Shown: positions 11,752-24,643 of the stretch, piece after piece
How positions within the stretch are numbered: position 1 is the first letter of the stretch
How the letters are laid out: each line of letters opens with the position of its first letter
Assembly (NCBI GenBank): GCA_025094145.1
Contig: JALLLS010000010.1
Coordinates: forward strand, 372,001-436,000
Reading direction: 5' to 3'
Length of the DNA stretch: 64,000 bases
Source of the DNA: Spinellus fusiger
Lineage: Eukaryota > Mucoromycota > Mucoromycetes > Mucorales > Phycomycetaceae
Made by a program: the position numbers and the translations under genes
The notes under the pieces: generated by a model
What the model was told of the DNA's origin: nothing
The model's database searches: none
What the model saw: the letters and a program-made list of their open reading frames with translations, nothing else

Positions 11752-13373
11752 TGAGTACTACACTCTATGTCTGTTACTTTAGGAGTACGGTTGACATGAC
11801 GTAACTGAAGATCCCAGAAGTGTCTTACCTTCTCCATTTGCTGTCTTTGGAAATGCCCGCAATAACTCAGTGTTGGATTCTGACAGTGGATTACTATATA
11901 ATAAACATGTATTCATTCCCACTTTTATTTCTGTCTCTACTTCTTTACTTCCTACTGTGTCTGTTTTTTTTTCGTCTTGAAACTTTTATCCACTATTTGA
12001 ACATTGAAAACAAAACAAAGAACATATTTCTCTTTTGTTTACAACACGATAAAACGATAAAAACGATAAAATAATGAGCTATTCTTTTGCTGTAAAATCA
12101 ATGTCAACTTTGACCATCCAACTTAAAAATGACCAACACTCGACTGGATTTTGTGCCTGTTGTGGTGTAGATATTTCACGCTTCAGGTAAATAAATAAAA
12201 TATCTGGGATGACTGTTTCTTACCAGTCATTTATAGCCATGAATTCTGGTGTCGACATGCCATATAATGTCACTGCAATGTTACTGATTTCTTTTTTCTT
12301 TCTTTCTATTCTTTGTACACTACCTCTTCTTTATGCTTGTTTGTTATGCCAATCTCTCTTCAAAGAGTAGCTTTATATGCACACCTATAAATACTTACAT
12401 GTGTAAACTTATGTAAATACCGGTTTTTTATTTTTTATATTCTTTTATTTTCCTTATTTTCATATTCTTCCATTATGATATTGTATACACCTCTTAAGCA
12501 CAATAACACTCTGATTTTTACTTTTTTTTTACTGTGGTTTTTTGCTTGTTTCTATATCTTTTTTCTTATTAAAATCGTGTTTCAATTTATACAAAACATA
12601 CATAAATCTACACTGCTCATACTACTAAGTTGTATCTTTGTAAATTATTTTGTCTTTATTCACAACTTGCTCCTATCTGTTCTCTAATAAATACTTATAT
12701 GCTGACACTTATTTCAGGCAAGATCAACTTTGAAGACAGAACAGAAGTAGTAAAATAGGAGGAATATATAGATTCTTACAATTTGGAGAATCCTTTTGTA
12801 TTTTTGTATTATTATTTTTTTTACAATTTAGAAGCCTGAAAAGTTTAACTCATGCAACATTCAGAGTGAAGACCCGATCTAGTTTCTTTTATAAATTGTC
12901 ACTGGCTCATATTATACTTCCGGTGAGTGACGGACTCAAGGTAGCCATAAAATCAATCTGCTATAGATGACTGTCTAAAGATATTTGCATCGCATTGTTC
13001 TAAAAGAAAGACTGTATCCATGTATTTTATTTATTTATTACAATACCAAAACTATCAAGACCAATAATCGATTCAAGATGGAAGACACTAGCAATTTTTC
13101 AAAGAATAATAATAACAATAATAACAATAATAAAACTTTATTAAACAGTAAAAGAAAGATGATCTTGCCTGAAATAAGTGTCAACATATAAGTATGTATT
13201 AGAGGACAGATAGGAGTAAGTTGTCTTTATTTACAACTTGGAACTATAAGCAGTGTACTCTTCATATAAAGCCAATATGTGCTGCCCAAAATTCTTCTTT
13301 TTTATATATAAGACAAATGAACAAAAAGTAACTGGATGATCTCACTGACCATTTTGCCTTGTTTTGTTTTGCT
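11752..13373. other. Convergent intergenic region, largely T-rich
   Basis: This 1.6 kb lies between the 3' ends of BUD6 and the F-BAR gene. It is AT-rich, has a run of AAT/AAC triplets near 13108-13135, and holds only the doubtful small gene at 12074. Poly-T tracts near 12430-12560 suggest 3' processing regions on either strand. Confidence 0.5.
12074..12978 (+). CDS. Doubtful small Cys-containing protein
   Basis: An ATG at 12074 opens MSYSFAVKSMSTLTIQLK, then a Cys-Ala-Cys-Cys cluster, and reaches a donor (AG|GTAAAT) at 12186. The exon at 12832-12922 can join it in frame (ATTTAG acceptor, GTGAGT donor), and a last exon at 12967-12978 adds three codons and a stop, giving about 70 residues. 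Against it: the first intron would be about 645 bases, far longer than others in this window, and I recognise no family. It could be a decayed gene or chance. I list it because both internal splice sites are good and the phases agree. Confidence 0.22.
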
Positions 13374-16300
13374 TTATTCAACATCCATAATAAAATTGCC
13401 TGGCACAACACCAGAGCCAATCCAGCTTTTGGCCACCTCATCCCATAATTCAGCCATCCACCAGCCATCAAAGCCAGAAGGACCCATAATAGCAAGATAA
13501 CTGCCCCTTCTAAATGTCAGCTCCATATCGTCCTTTGCAACATAATCGTACATGCCACGTACTGTATAGAAGAAAGAAGAATGAGTCAATGTACAGTAGG
13601 AGCATAGATCAAAAGGATAATAGCCACATCCATCATAATAATGATAAAGAGAAAAGAGCTATTTCCAACCCTCCATTTCTTGGAGTTGATATGGACTGGC
13701 TTGAGCACTTTTCTCTCTTTCTCTCTCATCTTTCTATTTTCCTATTTGCTTATCCTCATCAAGTGAATCAACTTACCCCATCGAAGCACAGAACGACCCT
13801 CAATAGCAGGTGGCAAACTAGAAATACTCAGAACAGTTTGTGTAGGCATGTAGGGTGAAGATGGACTTTGGTGGTAAGGACTGGGTGGTCTTCTTCCTTG
13901 TAAGGTACCTCCCCATGTAGGACCCAGTGAAGGAGAGGGTTGAGGAGACCGACCAGAAACACTACCATAATGTGGAGTAGAGATAGGTTGTGGTAAAGGA
14001 GCAGAGCCATGATAGGGTGCATTGACAGAAGCTGCTCTTTGAAGAGGAGAGCGGGGTGCTGAAGATGAATGTTGCTGCTGTTGCTGTTGTTGTTGTTGTT
14101 GTTGTTGATAGTGGTAATGTGGTGTCTGCATAGACTGTGAGTACTGAGGATGCATCATGGGAGAATGAGGCAACATCATAGGAGAATGAGGCAACATCAT
14201 AGGAGAAGGTGCTTGTTGGTATGGCTGCTGATGTTGTGGCTGCATAAGAGGTGAACGTGAGAGCATCATAGGAGAAGGTGCTTGTTGCAATGGCTGTTGC
14301 TGTTGCTGTTGCTGCTGATGTTGCTGGTGTTGCATGTAGGGAGAATGAGGCAACATCATAGGAGAAGGTACTTGCTGGTGTTGTTGTTGTTGGGATAACT
14401 GTTGGGATTGTAAAAGAGGAGAACGTGGTGGCATTGTGGAAAAGAGGGCTTGAGGTGGAATAAAGTGATTTGTCATGAGTGGTGCTTGTGATAAGACGGT
14501 ATTGGTAGGAGGGAGGGGTGGTAAAGGAGGACGTCCTTGAGGTGGTCCTGTGCTGATGGGTGGTGGTGGTCTATGGGTATCTAGCACAGGCATTGTTTTT
14601 GTCTCTTCCTCATACAATTGCTGTGTCTGAGGATGAGGTGATTTTGGAGGCAACACCTTATTAGGAACCTCATTTTGTTGGAAGGCATCTATAGCACTGG
14701 TATGTTTTGGTTGATAGGCAGCTTTATCTCTTTGACTTTCATTGGATTTGATATCAAAGCGCTTTAATAAGTCCTCGAGTCCTGTAAATCCACTATCAGA
14801 TTGTTTCGAAAGAGTATCATTTCTTCCAATAGTTTCTTGTGATCCTGATTTGCTGGGTCCTGTCATGATAGCAGAGTTAAGTGGTTTACGCTTGACCTTC
14901 ATTCTTCTTGTGCTGCCAGACTCTGAAGAGTTGGTGCTACTAGACACATCCGTTGCCGGCCTTGGTGGTAGTTGTTTTCTTTTAGGTTGTTTGACTTGGG
15001 TTTCTGATGAAGACCGCTTCATATAATAGTTTACATAATCAGTAGTAGCTATTAAATGATTCCACAGAATGAGTGATCTTATAAACAAGTTATTCTAAAC
15101 CACCTCTATTAACTTACATGGCTCTATTGTACCTGTACCGTACTGCTCAATAATGTGTTTTATCTCTTCTTCAAAGGAGCATTTCTCTAGCTGCTTTCGA
15201 ATAGCCTCACACCACTATTATCATAGTAAGTCTCTTACTTGGGGTTGTACTTCTATCATAAATAAGCCATCATCTTACCTCATCTTGGACCATTAACCGA
15301 GCAGAAGCAAGATTAGCATAATCCCATAGATTATTAGAAAAGAACTCTACTCTGTCTTGCTCCACTGCCTCCAGATCCTTATTTATATACTGTCAGTACT
15401 ACACTACATAATTCACAGCTAATATATGATTTACCTTGCAGACCTGCCTCCACAGTGTATTCCATTCTTTTGACAGTGTATCCACACGCGTTAATACTGA
15501 TCTATATTCATCCTCTGTCAATATTAGTGTCCACATCAATACACACGCAAGCTTACCTAATGCACGAGTTTCTACCTGTTTGCTTGAATCGGGTGAGCGA
15601 TTGGCAGAATGATAAGCCTCTCTTGCCTTGGTTTGAATAAAAAGATAGAGTTGAGTCCATCATCCCCACCAGTCTGCTCTTTTTGATCATGACTTACTTG
15701 TAATAAGCGTTCTGTCCATATCTGGCGCTCTTTATACGCTGTTTCTAATAGAGTCGCTGACTGCCAAACGTCAGCTATCATCACCAAATGCCAGTACTTT
15801 CTTACCTTTTCAAGGGATAAACGATGTGTTTGAACCCAAGTGTCTAATGAAGGTGCGACTTGTTGTGTCAGTCTTTGCGAAAGGTCTATATGGGATTGTG
15901 CTGTTTTTGAAAGTTCTTGATAGACTGACTCCAAAGCACCCGCTACATTTGTCTGTTTGCTCTTTCTAGTCAAAGGTACACTCACAGACTCTGATAATGC
16001 CATGATCTTTTGACCAAACTCAAGTTCCATTTGTGCTCTATTTTCGAGTGTTAGATGAGGCCATAAGATGGGTAGCGTCTGTGTTCATTGTTTGATATAG
16101 AGGCTTGTGTATACCTTACCTTTCGTTGTAGAGTGTATGTATATGAGTGAGTGTATCAAGAGAGGTATGCATATGATCAAATAGCTTGTTCATTCCCTCC
16201 TGGTCGTTTGCCTATTATCATGATAAATACATACTTGTTGGTACCTTTATGACCAATACTAGTGGTAAGGTGGTATTATGGATGTTTGTAGGATTCTGAG

Positions 16301-16429
16301 CCAGGTAGATCCTTTCTATTCTATTCTATTCTATTCTATTCTCTCTCCATACACTATTACTGTACTTACCCAGAAATGGTTCACAAAAGCATAGTCTGTT
16401 GGCTCTTCAGAGTGGCTACTTTGTGACAT
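13374..16429 (-). CDS. F-BAR and SH3 cytokinesis protein (Hof1/Cdc15/Imp2 type)
   Basis: Ten exons (16429-16370, 16211-16120, 16037-15806, 15760-15698, 15626-15557, 15514-15435, 15377-15279, 15214-15118, 15048-13777, 13561-13374) join in frame to 750 residues. These proteins bind and bend the plasma membrane at the division or septation site and link it to actin and formins. Residues 1-290 form the F-BAR domain: it opens with FVNHFW, has the typical ERAQMELEFGQKI segment, and ends with the family's EQYGTGTIEP motif. A long linker follows, rich in Pro, Ser and Gln, including Gln runs near 14300 and 14075 and a repeated SPMMLPHSP unit. It carries several PxxP motifs. The last 60 residues are an SH3 domain (VRGMYDYVAKDDMELTF ... 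WWMAELW ... GVVPGNFI). The least certain junction is the 45-base intron at 15761-15805: the nearer TAG acceptor would break the frame, so CAG was chosen. Confidence 0.87.
16311..16342 (+). repeat. (CTATT)n microsatellite
   Basis: Six CTATT units inside the first intron of the F-BAR gene. Confidence 0.85.
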
Positions 16430-18514
16430 GGTAAAGAATATAAAGTATAAAGAAAGTTAAAGAGTTAAAGAGTTAAAAAAAGTTAGAGTTAAAGAGTTAA
16501 AGAGTTAAAGAAAACAACTACTATCAATTTACTCTTCTATTTTGTACCACTTCTTCCCTTAATATTTTCAAGGACTCTTTTATTTTTAACTCTCTCCCTC
16601 CCATCTATTTCCCTTATAAAAAGCACAACTCTTTATCTATTTTCTATGAGCTTATTCACTTGTTAGAGCAGATATAACTTAATAAGTAATATAAACTTCC
16701 TATCTTAGTGTAAAGGACAAAAACAATTACTATAAATGGATTAAATAAAACACAGACATACAGCTATAGTGACTTAATAGTAACACAAGCACATCCATCA
16801 ACAAGAGCTTTTCTCGGTAGTCAGCCAATCATTGTCAAGGTAGAAAGTGTCCAAGATACATCTCAACAAGTATTCACTGCCAAATGCATGCAGTGTTATA
16901 GTGGATCATACTGTATTATTAAGGAATAAAGAATAAAATAATATAATAATAGTAGTTAGTAGTAAATTGGAAGAATATCCAGAATTTGCTGTTCATCTAA
17001 GCTTCTATTCTCTACTATTGACTCTATAGAACAGATAACTGACAAGTCCCAAGACAATTACATAAAAATAGGTTATCTTGTAAACAAAGCTTAAGTTATA
17101 AAATATAATGTCTATTCATTATGTTATTACAAACGTAATATATATATATATATAAAGAGAGAGTACAGGTAAATCAGAGTAAGAAAGCATATACAATTCC
17201 TAAGTTGAATAATAGAATAAGCAAACGCCTTGTTGAAAGAGCATGTGTATCCTCTTGATTTTATCAGTCATAATTTAAACAAGTCATTCTGTATGTACAG
17301 GATGGAGTTTTATTATTGTTATTGTTACTTTCGAACTTTATAACCTCATAGATATAAACACTCTTTCACAGCTATGCATTTTGCTATAAGCCTGTTTAAC
17401 ATATACTTAATATTGAATCTGTCATTTTAATTATAAAATAAAATAATAAAAATAGACTATAGTCTGCATTTCTACTTTTTCATATTGGTTGGCATTAGCT
17501 ATTCTTTATCATTCAATTGTTGAACAATTCTTGTATTTAATTCTAAGCCTATCTTTAACACCTGTCAAGAGATATTGAGTAACTGTGTTGCTTTGTAAAA
17601 TAAAATAAAATAGAATGAGCTTATACTCTATATTATTTCTTCTTCTTTAATATATGTTTTATTGTAGAAGGTATATATTCTTGTATCCTTGAATGTTGTA
17701 TTAGAATTGAGCTTATAAAGTCAAGTTATTATTTTTTGTTTGATTTTCAAACTTCCAATTTATTAAAGTGGTAGAAATGTGCATAAACTCGAGAATAAAA
17801 ATAAAGCCGATTTTTATGATTTCTGTCTCTAACAACTACTGAACAAATGCTTAACAAACAAACTCAAGAAGTATGACTGATGATATAAAATAAATAAAAA
17901 GAGATTCACAGTAGGTATCTAAGAAGCGCTACCTAATATTTAGGCAGTGCAGAGCAAAGAAGAGTCGTAGATCTCATGTAAGCCTTGATCAGCCCATGAA
18001 AATACCACAGAAGATGATAAATAAATGTTTATTAAAAGAAATAGATGGCTTTGGTATCTCTAAATCCATGAAAAACTTACCTTGATATACTGTCAATACT
18101 ATGGACATTGATGAAATTAACTTGAAAGAAATATACTTATTAAACTCCTTATTAACACCCTTTGCCTCTGACACCCTTACATTCTATCACTACGTTATGA
18201 ATATTCTTCACAAGAGAGAGGAGGCAACCCATCTACCACAACACAGCTGATATAATTGCCCACTCATATATAACTAAGTTTATACGATTGTTATTAGAAC
18301 TGAGATAAAAGGTTAAATTCCATATAAATAGATATATGATAATATAATATATTCAGGTTATATTTATCTACAAAAGTGAAGTATGCAAGTTGAAAAGAGA
18401 GAAAGAGAGAAAGAAAAGAAAAAAGAGTACTTGAGGTTTGAAAGCATGCATTCTTCCATAAGTCTCATTTTAGGGTAAGTGTACAAAATAAGCCATACAA
18501 ATATCTTAAATAGA
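16430..18514. other. AT-rich intergenic region
   Basis: Contains the promoter of the F-BAR gene, with an AAAGAGTTA-type repeat at about 16452-16512 directly upstream of its ATG, and the 3' flank of SPT20. A TA microsatellite lies near 17139-17153. No other gene signal is visible. Confidence 0.55.
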
Positions 18515-21500
18515 TCAAGACAATCCATCGCTGCCATGATTTTGATGATCATTACCAGATCCAAGGTTAATGCCTGCATTCCCGCCCTGTTGTTGCGATG
18601 GTGACATATTCATCATATTTCTTTGTTGAGCTGCGGCTGCGGCTGCGGCTGCCTGCTGCTGCTGAAACTGGAGACTCATTTGGAATTGTTGGAGGCCTTG
18701 TTGTGCCTGTTGGTTCATCAAATTCACTGGACTAGAGCCTCCTGCAAGATTAGGACTTCCAACCGCTGCGGCTGCGGCGGCTGCGGCTGCACGTTCACGC
18801 GTAATACCTGCCATTAAATTGGCCTGGTTTAAGTTTTGAAGATTATTGGCTCTAGGGAAGCCCTGGCCAGCAACATTCTGTCGCATGGCTTGGATGGTAG
18901 CTGTCTGTTGGGGCGTCAAAATGGGGGTTTGGCCACGTCCTCTACCACGCATGGCCGTGAGATTACGCTGGATCATAAGCTGTTGCAACATGTGCTGCTG
19001 TTGTGGGTTCAATTGATTTGTATTAATGACAGGAGATGGTGTCATGTTTTGTTGATTGGGTAGTTGCTGTGCTTGAGCCTGTTGTTGAGCTTGTACCTGT
19101 GCTCGCGCTTGAGCTTGTTGTTGTTGAGCTAGGACTTGTTGGGCCTGAGCTTGTGCTTGAGCCTGTTGGGCCTGTTGAACTTGTTGTGGTTGTTGTGGTT
19201 GTTGAACTTGTTGTGGCTGCTGCTGTGGTTGCTGTTGTGGTTGCTGCTGTTGCTGTTGTTGTTGTTGTTGCTGCTGTTGCTGTACCTGTTGCTGTACCTG
19301 TTGCTGTTGCTGTTGCTGTACCTGTTGCTGTTGCTGTACCTGTTGCTGTTGTAATGTTTGTTGTTGGTGCTGTTGGAGAATTAGTTGTTGAGTTTGTTGA
19401 AGTTGTTGCATCTGCTGTTGCAGCTGTTCTTGAGTAATAACACGAGCCTGTGCTGCAGCCACCAACTGTTGCCTTCGTATAACAAGCGTTGTCATTTGTT
19501 GTTGATGCTGTGGACTCAATTGTGAAAATAGTTGGGTAGCAGCATTATTTGCTTTGATAATATCAAATGTAAGAATCCAGTGATATGTTAATGTTATCAT
19601 TTTACCTGTCTGACCAGCAGGTGTTTGACCATTACTCTGTGCTAACTGTGCATTGGCAGCAGCCATCTATAGTAGTGATAAAGATAAGAAATACTATATA
19701 TAACTCTATAGAGACATACTCTTTGGAGAGCTTGTTGTGCTGTATTATGGTTGCTCATCATTAGTAATTGTTGTTGTGCTTGTTGTGCCTGTATTTGCTG
19801 TGCTTGTTGTGCCTGCTGTACTTGTGCCTGCTGTACTTGTTGTTGCTGTACTTGCTGCTGCTGTACTTGTTGTACTTGCTGTTGTGCATGTACTTGTTGT
19901 TGCTGTCTTTGAATGACGGCCTGTGCATTGGCAAGTGCCAACTGTTGCTGTTGCTGCCGTAACATGTTTGCATTACCCGAGGCTGCCAACTGGTTGACTA
20001 ATTGCTGTGCAGTTGCCATAGGAATAGTACCTTGACTCACTAACTGTTGGATACGCTGTAATGATGCTTGTGGTGAAATATTTTGCTGTTGGTTTCCTGT
20101 TCCTAGTCCGAGAGCATTGGCAATGGCAACTTGTTGAATACTTGAAAGGGCTGGACTCTGATTCTGGCTAACAACACTAGCAGAGGTTGACATTGCAGGA
20201 CTATTTATACTCATCATGGGTGTACCATTACCAAGGCCTTGTGCATTATTTGCTGTCATATGTGGCATAGGACTAGCACGCTGAGGGAGGGCCAAGGACA
20301 TGGCAGTGTGTTGCTGAAGAGCAGCAATATGTTGACCAGACATCTGTTGTTGTTGAACTGCTGTTTGATTTGGAATCCCTTGATTTCCAGACAGAGCAAT
20401 CTGTTGTCGGGGAAGTGAGGCCGGTGTTTGAGCAGGTGTTTGAGCAGAAGCCTGTATAGGTGTAGATAACTGGTTCTGAGAAGTTGCACTGCGTACTTGG
20501 CCGTGGGCTTGGGCTTGAAGTTGTTGCATGTGGGCCTGGGCCTGGGCTTGGGCTTGGGCATGGGCTTGGGCCTGGGCTTGTTGTGCCAAAGCCTGGGCCT
20601 GGGCTTGTGCTTGAGCTTGTGCCAAAGCCTGTTGCTGTTGAGCTTGTCTTGTTGTGTGGCTTGTTGTGCCTGTGCCAAAGCTTGTTGAGCTTGTTGTTGA
20701 GCTAAAGCTTGTTGTTGTTGGACTTGAGCTTGTTGCTGTTGTACTTGAGCTTGTTGAGTCTGTGTCTGTTGCTGTTGCTGGGCCTGCTGTTGTTGGACTT
20801 GATGTACTTGTTGACCTTGAACTTGCTGGACTTGTTGACCTTGAACTTGCTGGACTTGTTGAGCATGGGTCTGCGCTTGTTGAGTCTGCATTGGGTTTTG
20901 ATTCAACTCTTGCGCCTGGGATTGAGCCAACAGAGCTCTCTGATGAGGCTGTAATAATGTTTTTCCCTGTTGTAGATTTCTAGCCTGTTGAGTATGTAAT
21001 TGCTGCTGCTGAAGTGCATTGGGCTGTAGCTGGAAGTTCATTTGCTGTTGTTGTGCCTGTTGTACTTGCTGAACTTGTTGCTGCGCCTGTTGTACTTGCT
21101 GAACTTGTTGCTGCTGCTGTTGCGCTTGAGCTTGTTGTTGCGCTTGAGCTTGTTGTTGTGCTTGCGCTTGTACTTGTGCTTGTTGTTGAGCCTGAGCTTG
21201 TTGTTGAGCTTGAGCTTGTGCTTGAGCTTGTGCTTGTGCTTGTGCTTGTGCTTGTGCTTGTGCTTGAGCTTGAGCTTGAGCTTGAGCTTGTTGAGCTTGT
21301 GCTTGAGCTTGAGCTTGTTGAGCTTGTGCTTGTGCTTGAGCTTGTTGAGCTTGAGCCTGAGCTTGAGCCTGAGCTTGAGCTTGTGCTTGAGCCTGAGCTT
21401 GAGCTTGTGCTTGAGCTTGTACCTGTTGCGCCTGTGCTTGCTGTTGTATGGTATTGTTGCTTAGTCGAATCGACATGGAAGGAGAGCGTGGTCCAGAGTT

Positions 21501-23318
21501 GATAAGATTATTGTCGCATATCAGTGTATTAAATCGTCCGTACATTGTCTTTAAGTGTACTATATAAGTCTCCATAAGATATTCTGGGCCTATCTCAAAA
21601 CTAGAAGAGGAATTAGTCAAGTTTGAGTATTTTCATAACCTTACTCAATGTTTCCACCATTTAAACTAGTGTCCAATGTGGTTCCCCATCGAAACACGCC
21701 ATCAAATTGGTCTCCTTGAAGATACACATTTACAACAGTATATACTTTTCCTAAAAGACACATATACATCAGCATAAAACGCAACTTCTTATTTGAGCTG
21801 ATGCTTACGTTGATCTTCAGTGCGTTCGAATCGAACAGTACGTACACACTTACGACCATCTGATAATAAAGGAGGCTCCACCAACATTTTTCGTCCTAAG
21901 AATGTCCATGGTGGATTAGTTTTTTTTTAAAAAAAAATGCTAGTGTCCGCTCTACCTTTGCCTTTCTTCGACTCAATGGACTCCAGTACTTCTTCAGACA
22001 TTTTCTGTTTCTTTGTTCTCCAGTCTTGTACAAATGATATCTTCCCAAAGCTAGTCTACGCGGTGAGGTCATGTTATACCAAGGGAGCCTGTCTTACCTA
22101 GGTTCAAAGGGAAACAATCGCTTGGCACGCTATCAAAGAATGATAAATAACAGTCCAGGTCTTGTGCAAGAAGTGTATTCTCTTTGTTTTACCATGTCCA
22201 TCAGAGTCATTGCCTTGTCATCCTCAGCCTTCTTTGCCAAGTTCTGTTCTCTCTCGAGTGAATTCCACTTTTGTTTCTTCTTGGATCTACGCACACCATT
22301 CCACTGTTCCATTGCATTGCTTATCCGCGTGACTTGAAATGAGGGATCAAGACATAAAGGCTCTTCTGTAGCCAACTATGAACAGTGGTTTTGCTGAGTG
22401 AGAAGAAGGCCCTTAGAGTGTAGTAAAGTGTAGGGCTTACCAATATCTTTGCCTCTACTTCCACTGCCACCTGCTCTGTCCACGGATAGCCCCATTCTTC
22501 ACTGAGTAGATGAATATCCGTCCACATACTCTCAGCAGTTGGTTGCATGGCCAGTCGATTCACTTGTGGCTGGAATTCATTTGAAGTCATGTCTTGTCCA
22601 CTGTTATGAAATGTCTTTGAGATACGATGATCGTGAATCTCTACAATTAAGCAGCCTAATAATAATAATAATATTATTAATAATAATAATAAAAAGTCAG
22701 TCTTTGTCGTGTTTTTCTTATAGTATTCCTTGCCTTCATAATAGCAACAAGAGGCCTCATCAAATATATCCATTAGATCTGCAGGCAATTGTTTATTCTT
22801 TATAGAACTCAAAAAGTCCTATGGATGTCGTGAGTCATGGCTTGTTCTTTGTTGTATTCTAGCTCACCTTGAACTGACTCTTGTAAGAGAAGAAACCATC
22901 CTACACGGATACTTAGTACAGAAAAACAATGATGAATAAAGAGACTTACTTCGTGTTCAAACTTAAAATAGGTAGGATAGAGATGAAGCACCAAAGAAGG
23001 TGGTTCATGAGCATGACGCTGGATAAGGTCTAGGGTCCAGTAAGGTGGCTGTGCGTGTGTAGTTAAGACTCACCTTTTTCATCACGTCGAGACATGGGCT
23101 GTGAGTTGAAGGAGTGAGTAGGTTATAACAGACATCCTCTGGTTCATTACCTTGCCAGGCTCTGCTTTGGGGTGTTGTGCCCATGGACGCGCAGACACTG
23201 GCCTATACAAGGCTATTTTCTCGGACAGACTAGCTCCCTGTATAGAATGAAGCTCTGCCAGTTGAGTCACTGCATTCTGTTCTGTGTGAAGTTTGGCCAT
23301 GAGTCTGGCAGACGCCAT
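18515..23318 (-). CDS. SPT20: SAGA subunit Spt20, Gln/Ala-rich
   Basis: Thirteen exons (23318-23151, 23098-23074, 23029-22950, 22900-22868, 22818-22734, 22655-22441, 22375-22193, 22055-21956, 21895-21809, 21750-21645, 21600-19720, 19666-19606, 19551-18515) give about 1350 residues. Spt20 holds the SAGA co-activator complex together. The Spt20 domain is plain at residues about 75-180: PPSLVLHLYPTYFKFEHE, then DGFFSYKSQFKDFLSSIKNKQLPADL, then CLIVEIHDHR. Further conserved blocks follow (PLCLDPSFQV, VRTVRFERT, YLMETYIVHLKTMYGRFNTL). The remaining 800 or so residues are Gln- and Ala-rich (long QAQA runs), the kind of activation-type tail seen in SAGA and Mediator subunits. Two oddities: the intron at 22656-22733 starts with GC instead of GT, and exon 11 changes reading frame near 20640-20660. 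In the frame entering that exon the sequence becomes Lys/Pro-rich nonsense, while the Gln-rich frame resumes two bases away. I treat the frame change as a sequence error or a recent lesion. Confidence 0.9.
20640..20660 (-). other. SPT20: Frame discontinuity in the SPT20 Gln-rich exon
   Basis: Upstream, the reading CAA CAA ends in GAC AAG CTC. Downstream, the Gln/Ala-rich reading only continues if the two bases GA at 20648-20647 are passed over, or one base is missing. On either side the Gln/Ala coding is uninterrupted for hundreds of bases, and the exon ends meet their neighbours in phase only if this shift is allowed. Slippage or misassembly in a repeat is the simplest reading. Confidence 0.75.
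22656..22733 (-). other. SPT20: GC-AG intron in SPT20
   Basis: The exon ends TATGAAG and the intron opens GCAAGG, closing in TTATTAG after an ATT-type microsatellite. Removing it fuses CCYYEG to CLIVEIHDHR, the conserved Spt20 core, so a GC donor is needed. The rest of the donor matches consensus, as is usual for GC introns. Confidence 0.85.
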
Positions 23319-23560
23319 GTTGGTTAATGAGAGAGTGAAGAGGGAAAGAGGCAACTCAGTGGAAACAAAATGGAAAAAGTCATGTGACTATTTAGGATCT
23401 ATGCATCTGAGAGTGAGCAATGCTTGGTTTATTTTTTACAATGAAAGAGTCAATAGAATAAAAAGATGAAGAATAAAAAGAGATGTAGAAGATATAGAAG
23501 AAAGAAGAAGAGGAGGAGGAGGTGGTGGTGGTAAGAATAAAGGTATCATTGAGGATATTA

Positions 23561-24223
23561 TCACTTGGGCGTGTCGTATTTACTCTTGTAAATCCATGAA
23601 TTGCCCATAATGCCCTGGCCTTGTTTGTCTGCCATGCGGTAGTATTTGGCTGCCATGTGGTGGTCTTTTTTGATACCATGGCCATGGTAATAGCAGTGGC
23701 CAAGATCATTTTGTGCGTCTGCGTCTCCAAGATCAGCAGCTACTTTGAAAAAGGACACTGCAGTTTCCTTGTTCTTCTTGCACTACATATACTACATCAG
23801 CTCCAGCTGTAGAAAAACGAGTTCTATTCCTGACTTACACCCCATCCATGGCGAAAAGAGACACCGAGTTCATAGATAGCCATGATCAATTCATTCTTAG
23901 AGGCAGAGGTATTAACAGTGGGGGATATAGTATTAAGATCGACAATAGCAATTTCTGCTGCTTTCTGTAGGTATTGGAATGCCAGGTGTTCATTGCGTTT
24001 AGCTCCCTGTAAAGAATGCACCAGAGTATTAGCCACTGCACAGCTGTTTCTTGTCTATTACCCATCCATGGCGCAAAGACACACCATACAGAAACATGCC
24101 AATAGGGTTCTCTTTTAGAGCTGCCTTGTGGAATAGTTCGGTGGCTTTCTCGAGTTGTCCTGCTTCATGACAATGAATGCCTTGCTGGACCCAAGCTTCA
24201 TCTTCTGATAGTATAGGTGTCAT
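23561..24223 (-). CDS. Small Sel1-repeat protein
   Basis: Three exons (24223-24062, 24006-23839, 23782-23561) join in phase 0 to 183 residues. Sel1-like repeats are TPR-related helical pairs that scaffold protein complexes. Three or four units are visible: GQLEKATELFHKAALKENP with LYGVSLRHGW; NEHLAFQYLQKAAEI with YELGVSFRHGWG; and KETAVSFFKVAADLGDADAQ with LGHCYYHGHGIKKDHHMAAKYY. The conserved Gly-Trp-Gly or Gly-His-Gly turn and Ala-Ala-x-x-Gly positions are kept. There is no signal peptide or other domain. Such short Sel1 proteins are common in Mucoromycota; the partner is unknown. Its stop lies 243 bases from the SPT20 ATG, and both genes run the same way. Confidence 0.85.
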
Positions 24224-24643
24224 GTACAACAGGGTAGAAAGACACAAGCTAAATTATATAGTTGGTGCTCCATGAAAGTCACATGATAAGAGAGACTTTG
24301 ACAACAATTCACAACGGAGCCTACATTCATAGCACAAAAGAAGGATGAAATGCCATGAAAATACCATGACTTGTTCTCCGTCTTATAATTCACACTTCTA
24401 AACAGACTGTAAATTACACTATGAAAATAAAGATATTTGGTATTCTTAAATTTAGATGAGTCATTTCCTTAATAGATACTATCAAAAAGACAAAATCAAC
24501 GAACAGAGAGAGAGAGAGACAGATCAGAGACAGAGAAAGAGAGACAGAGATGGGATAGTTGTTCTTATGGTGAGATAGTCTCTCCTTTTATGAGAGGGTT
24601 TCTCCTGAACATTAGCTGTAGTTCAAGACACCCCTTTATGAAT
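24224..24643. other. Intergenic with GA-rich run
   Basis: Upstream region of the Sel1 gene. It includes a GAGA-type purine run at about 24505-24550. No gene is seen. Confidence 0.5.

Noticed and set aside
19036..21502. Long plus-strand ORFs rich in Leu or Val opposite SPT20
   Set aside because: They are the complement of Gln/Ala repeat codons and have no independent signal.
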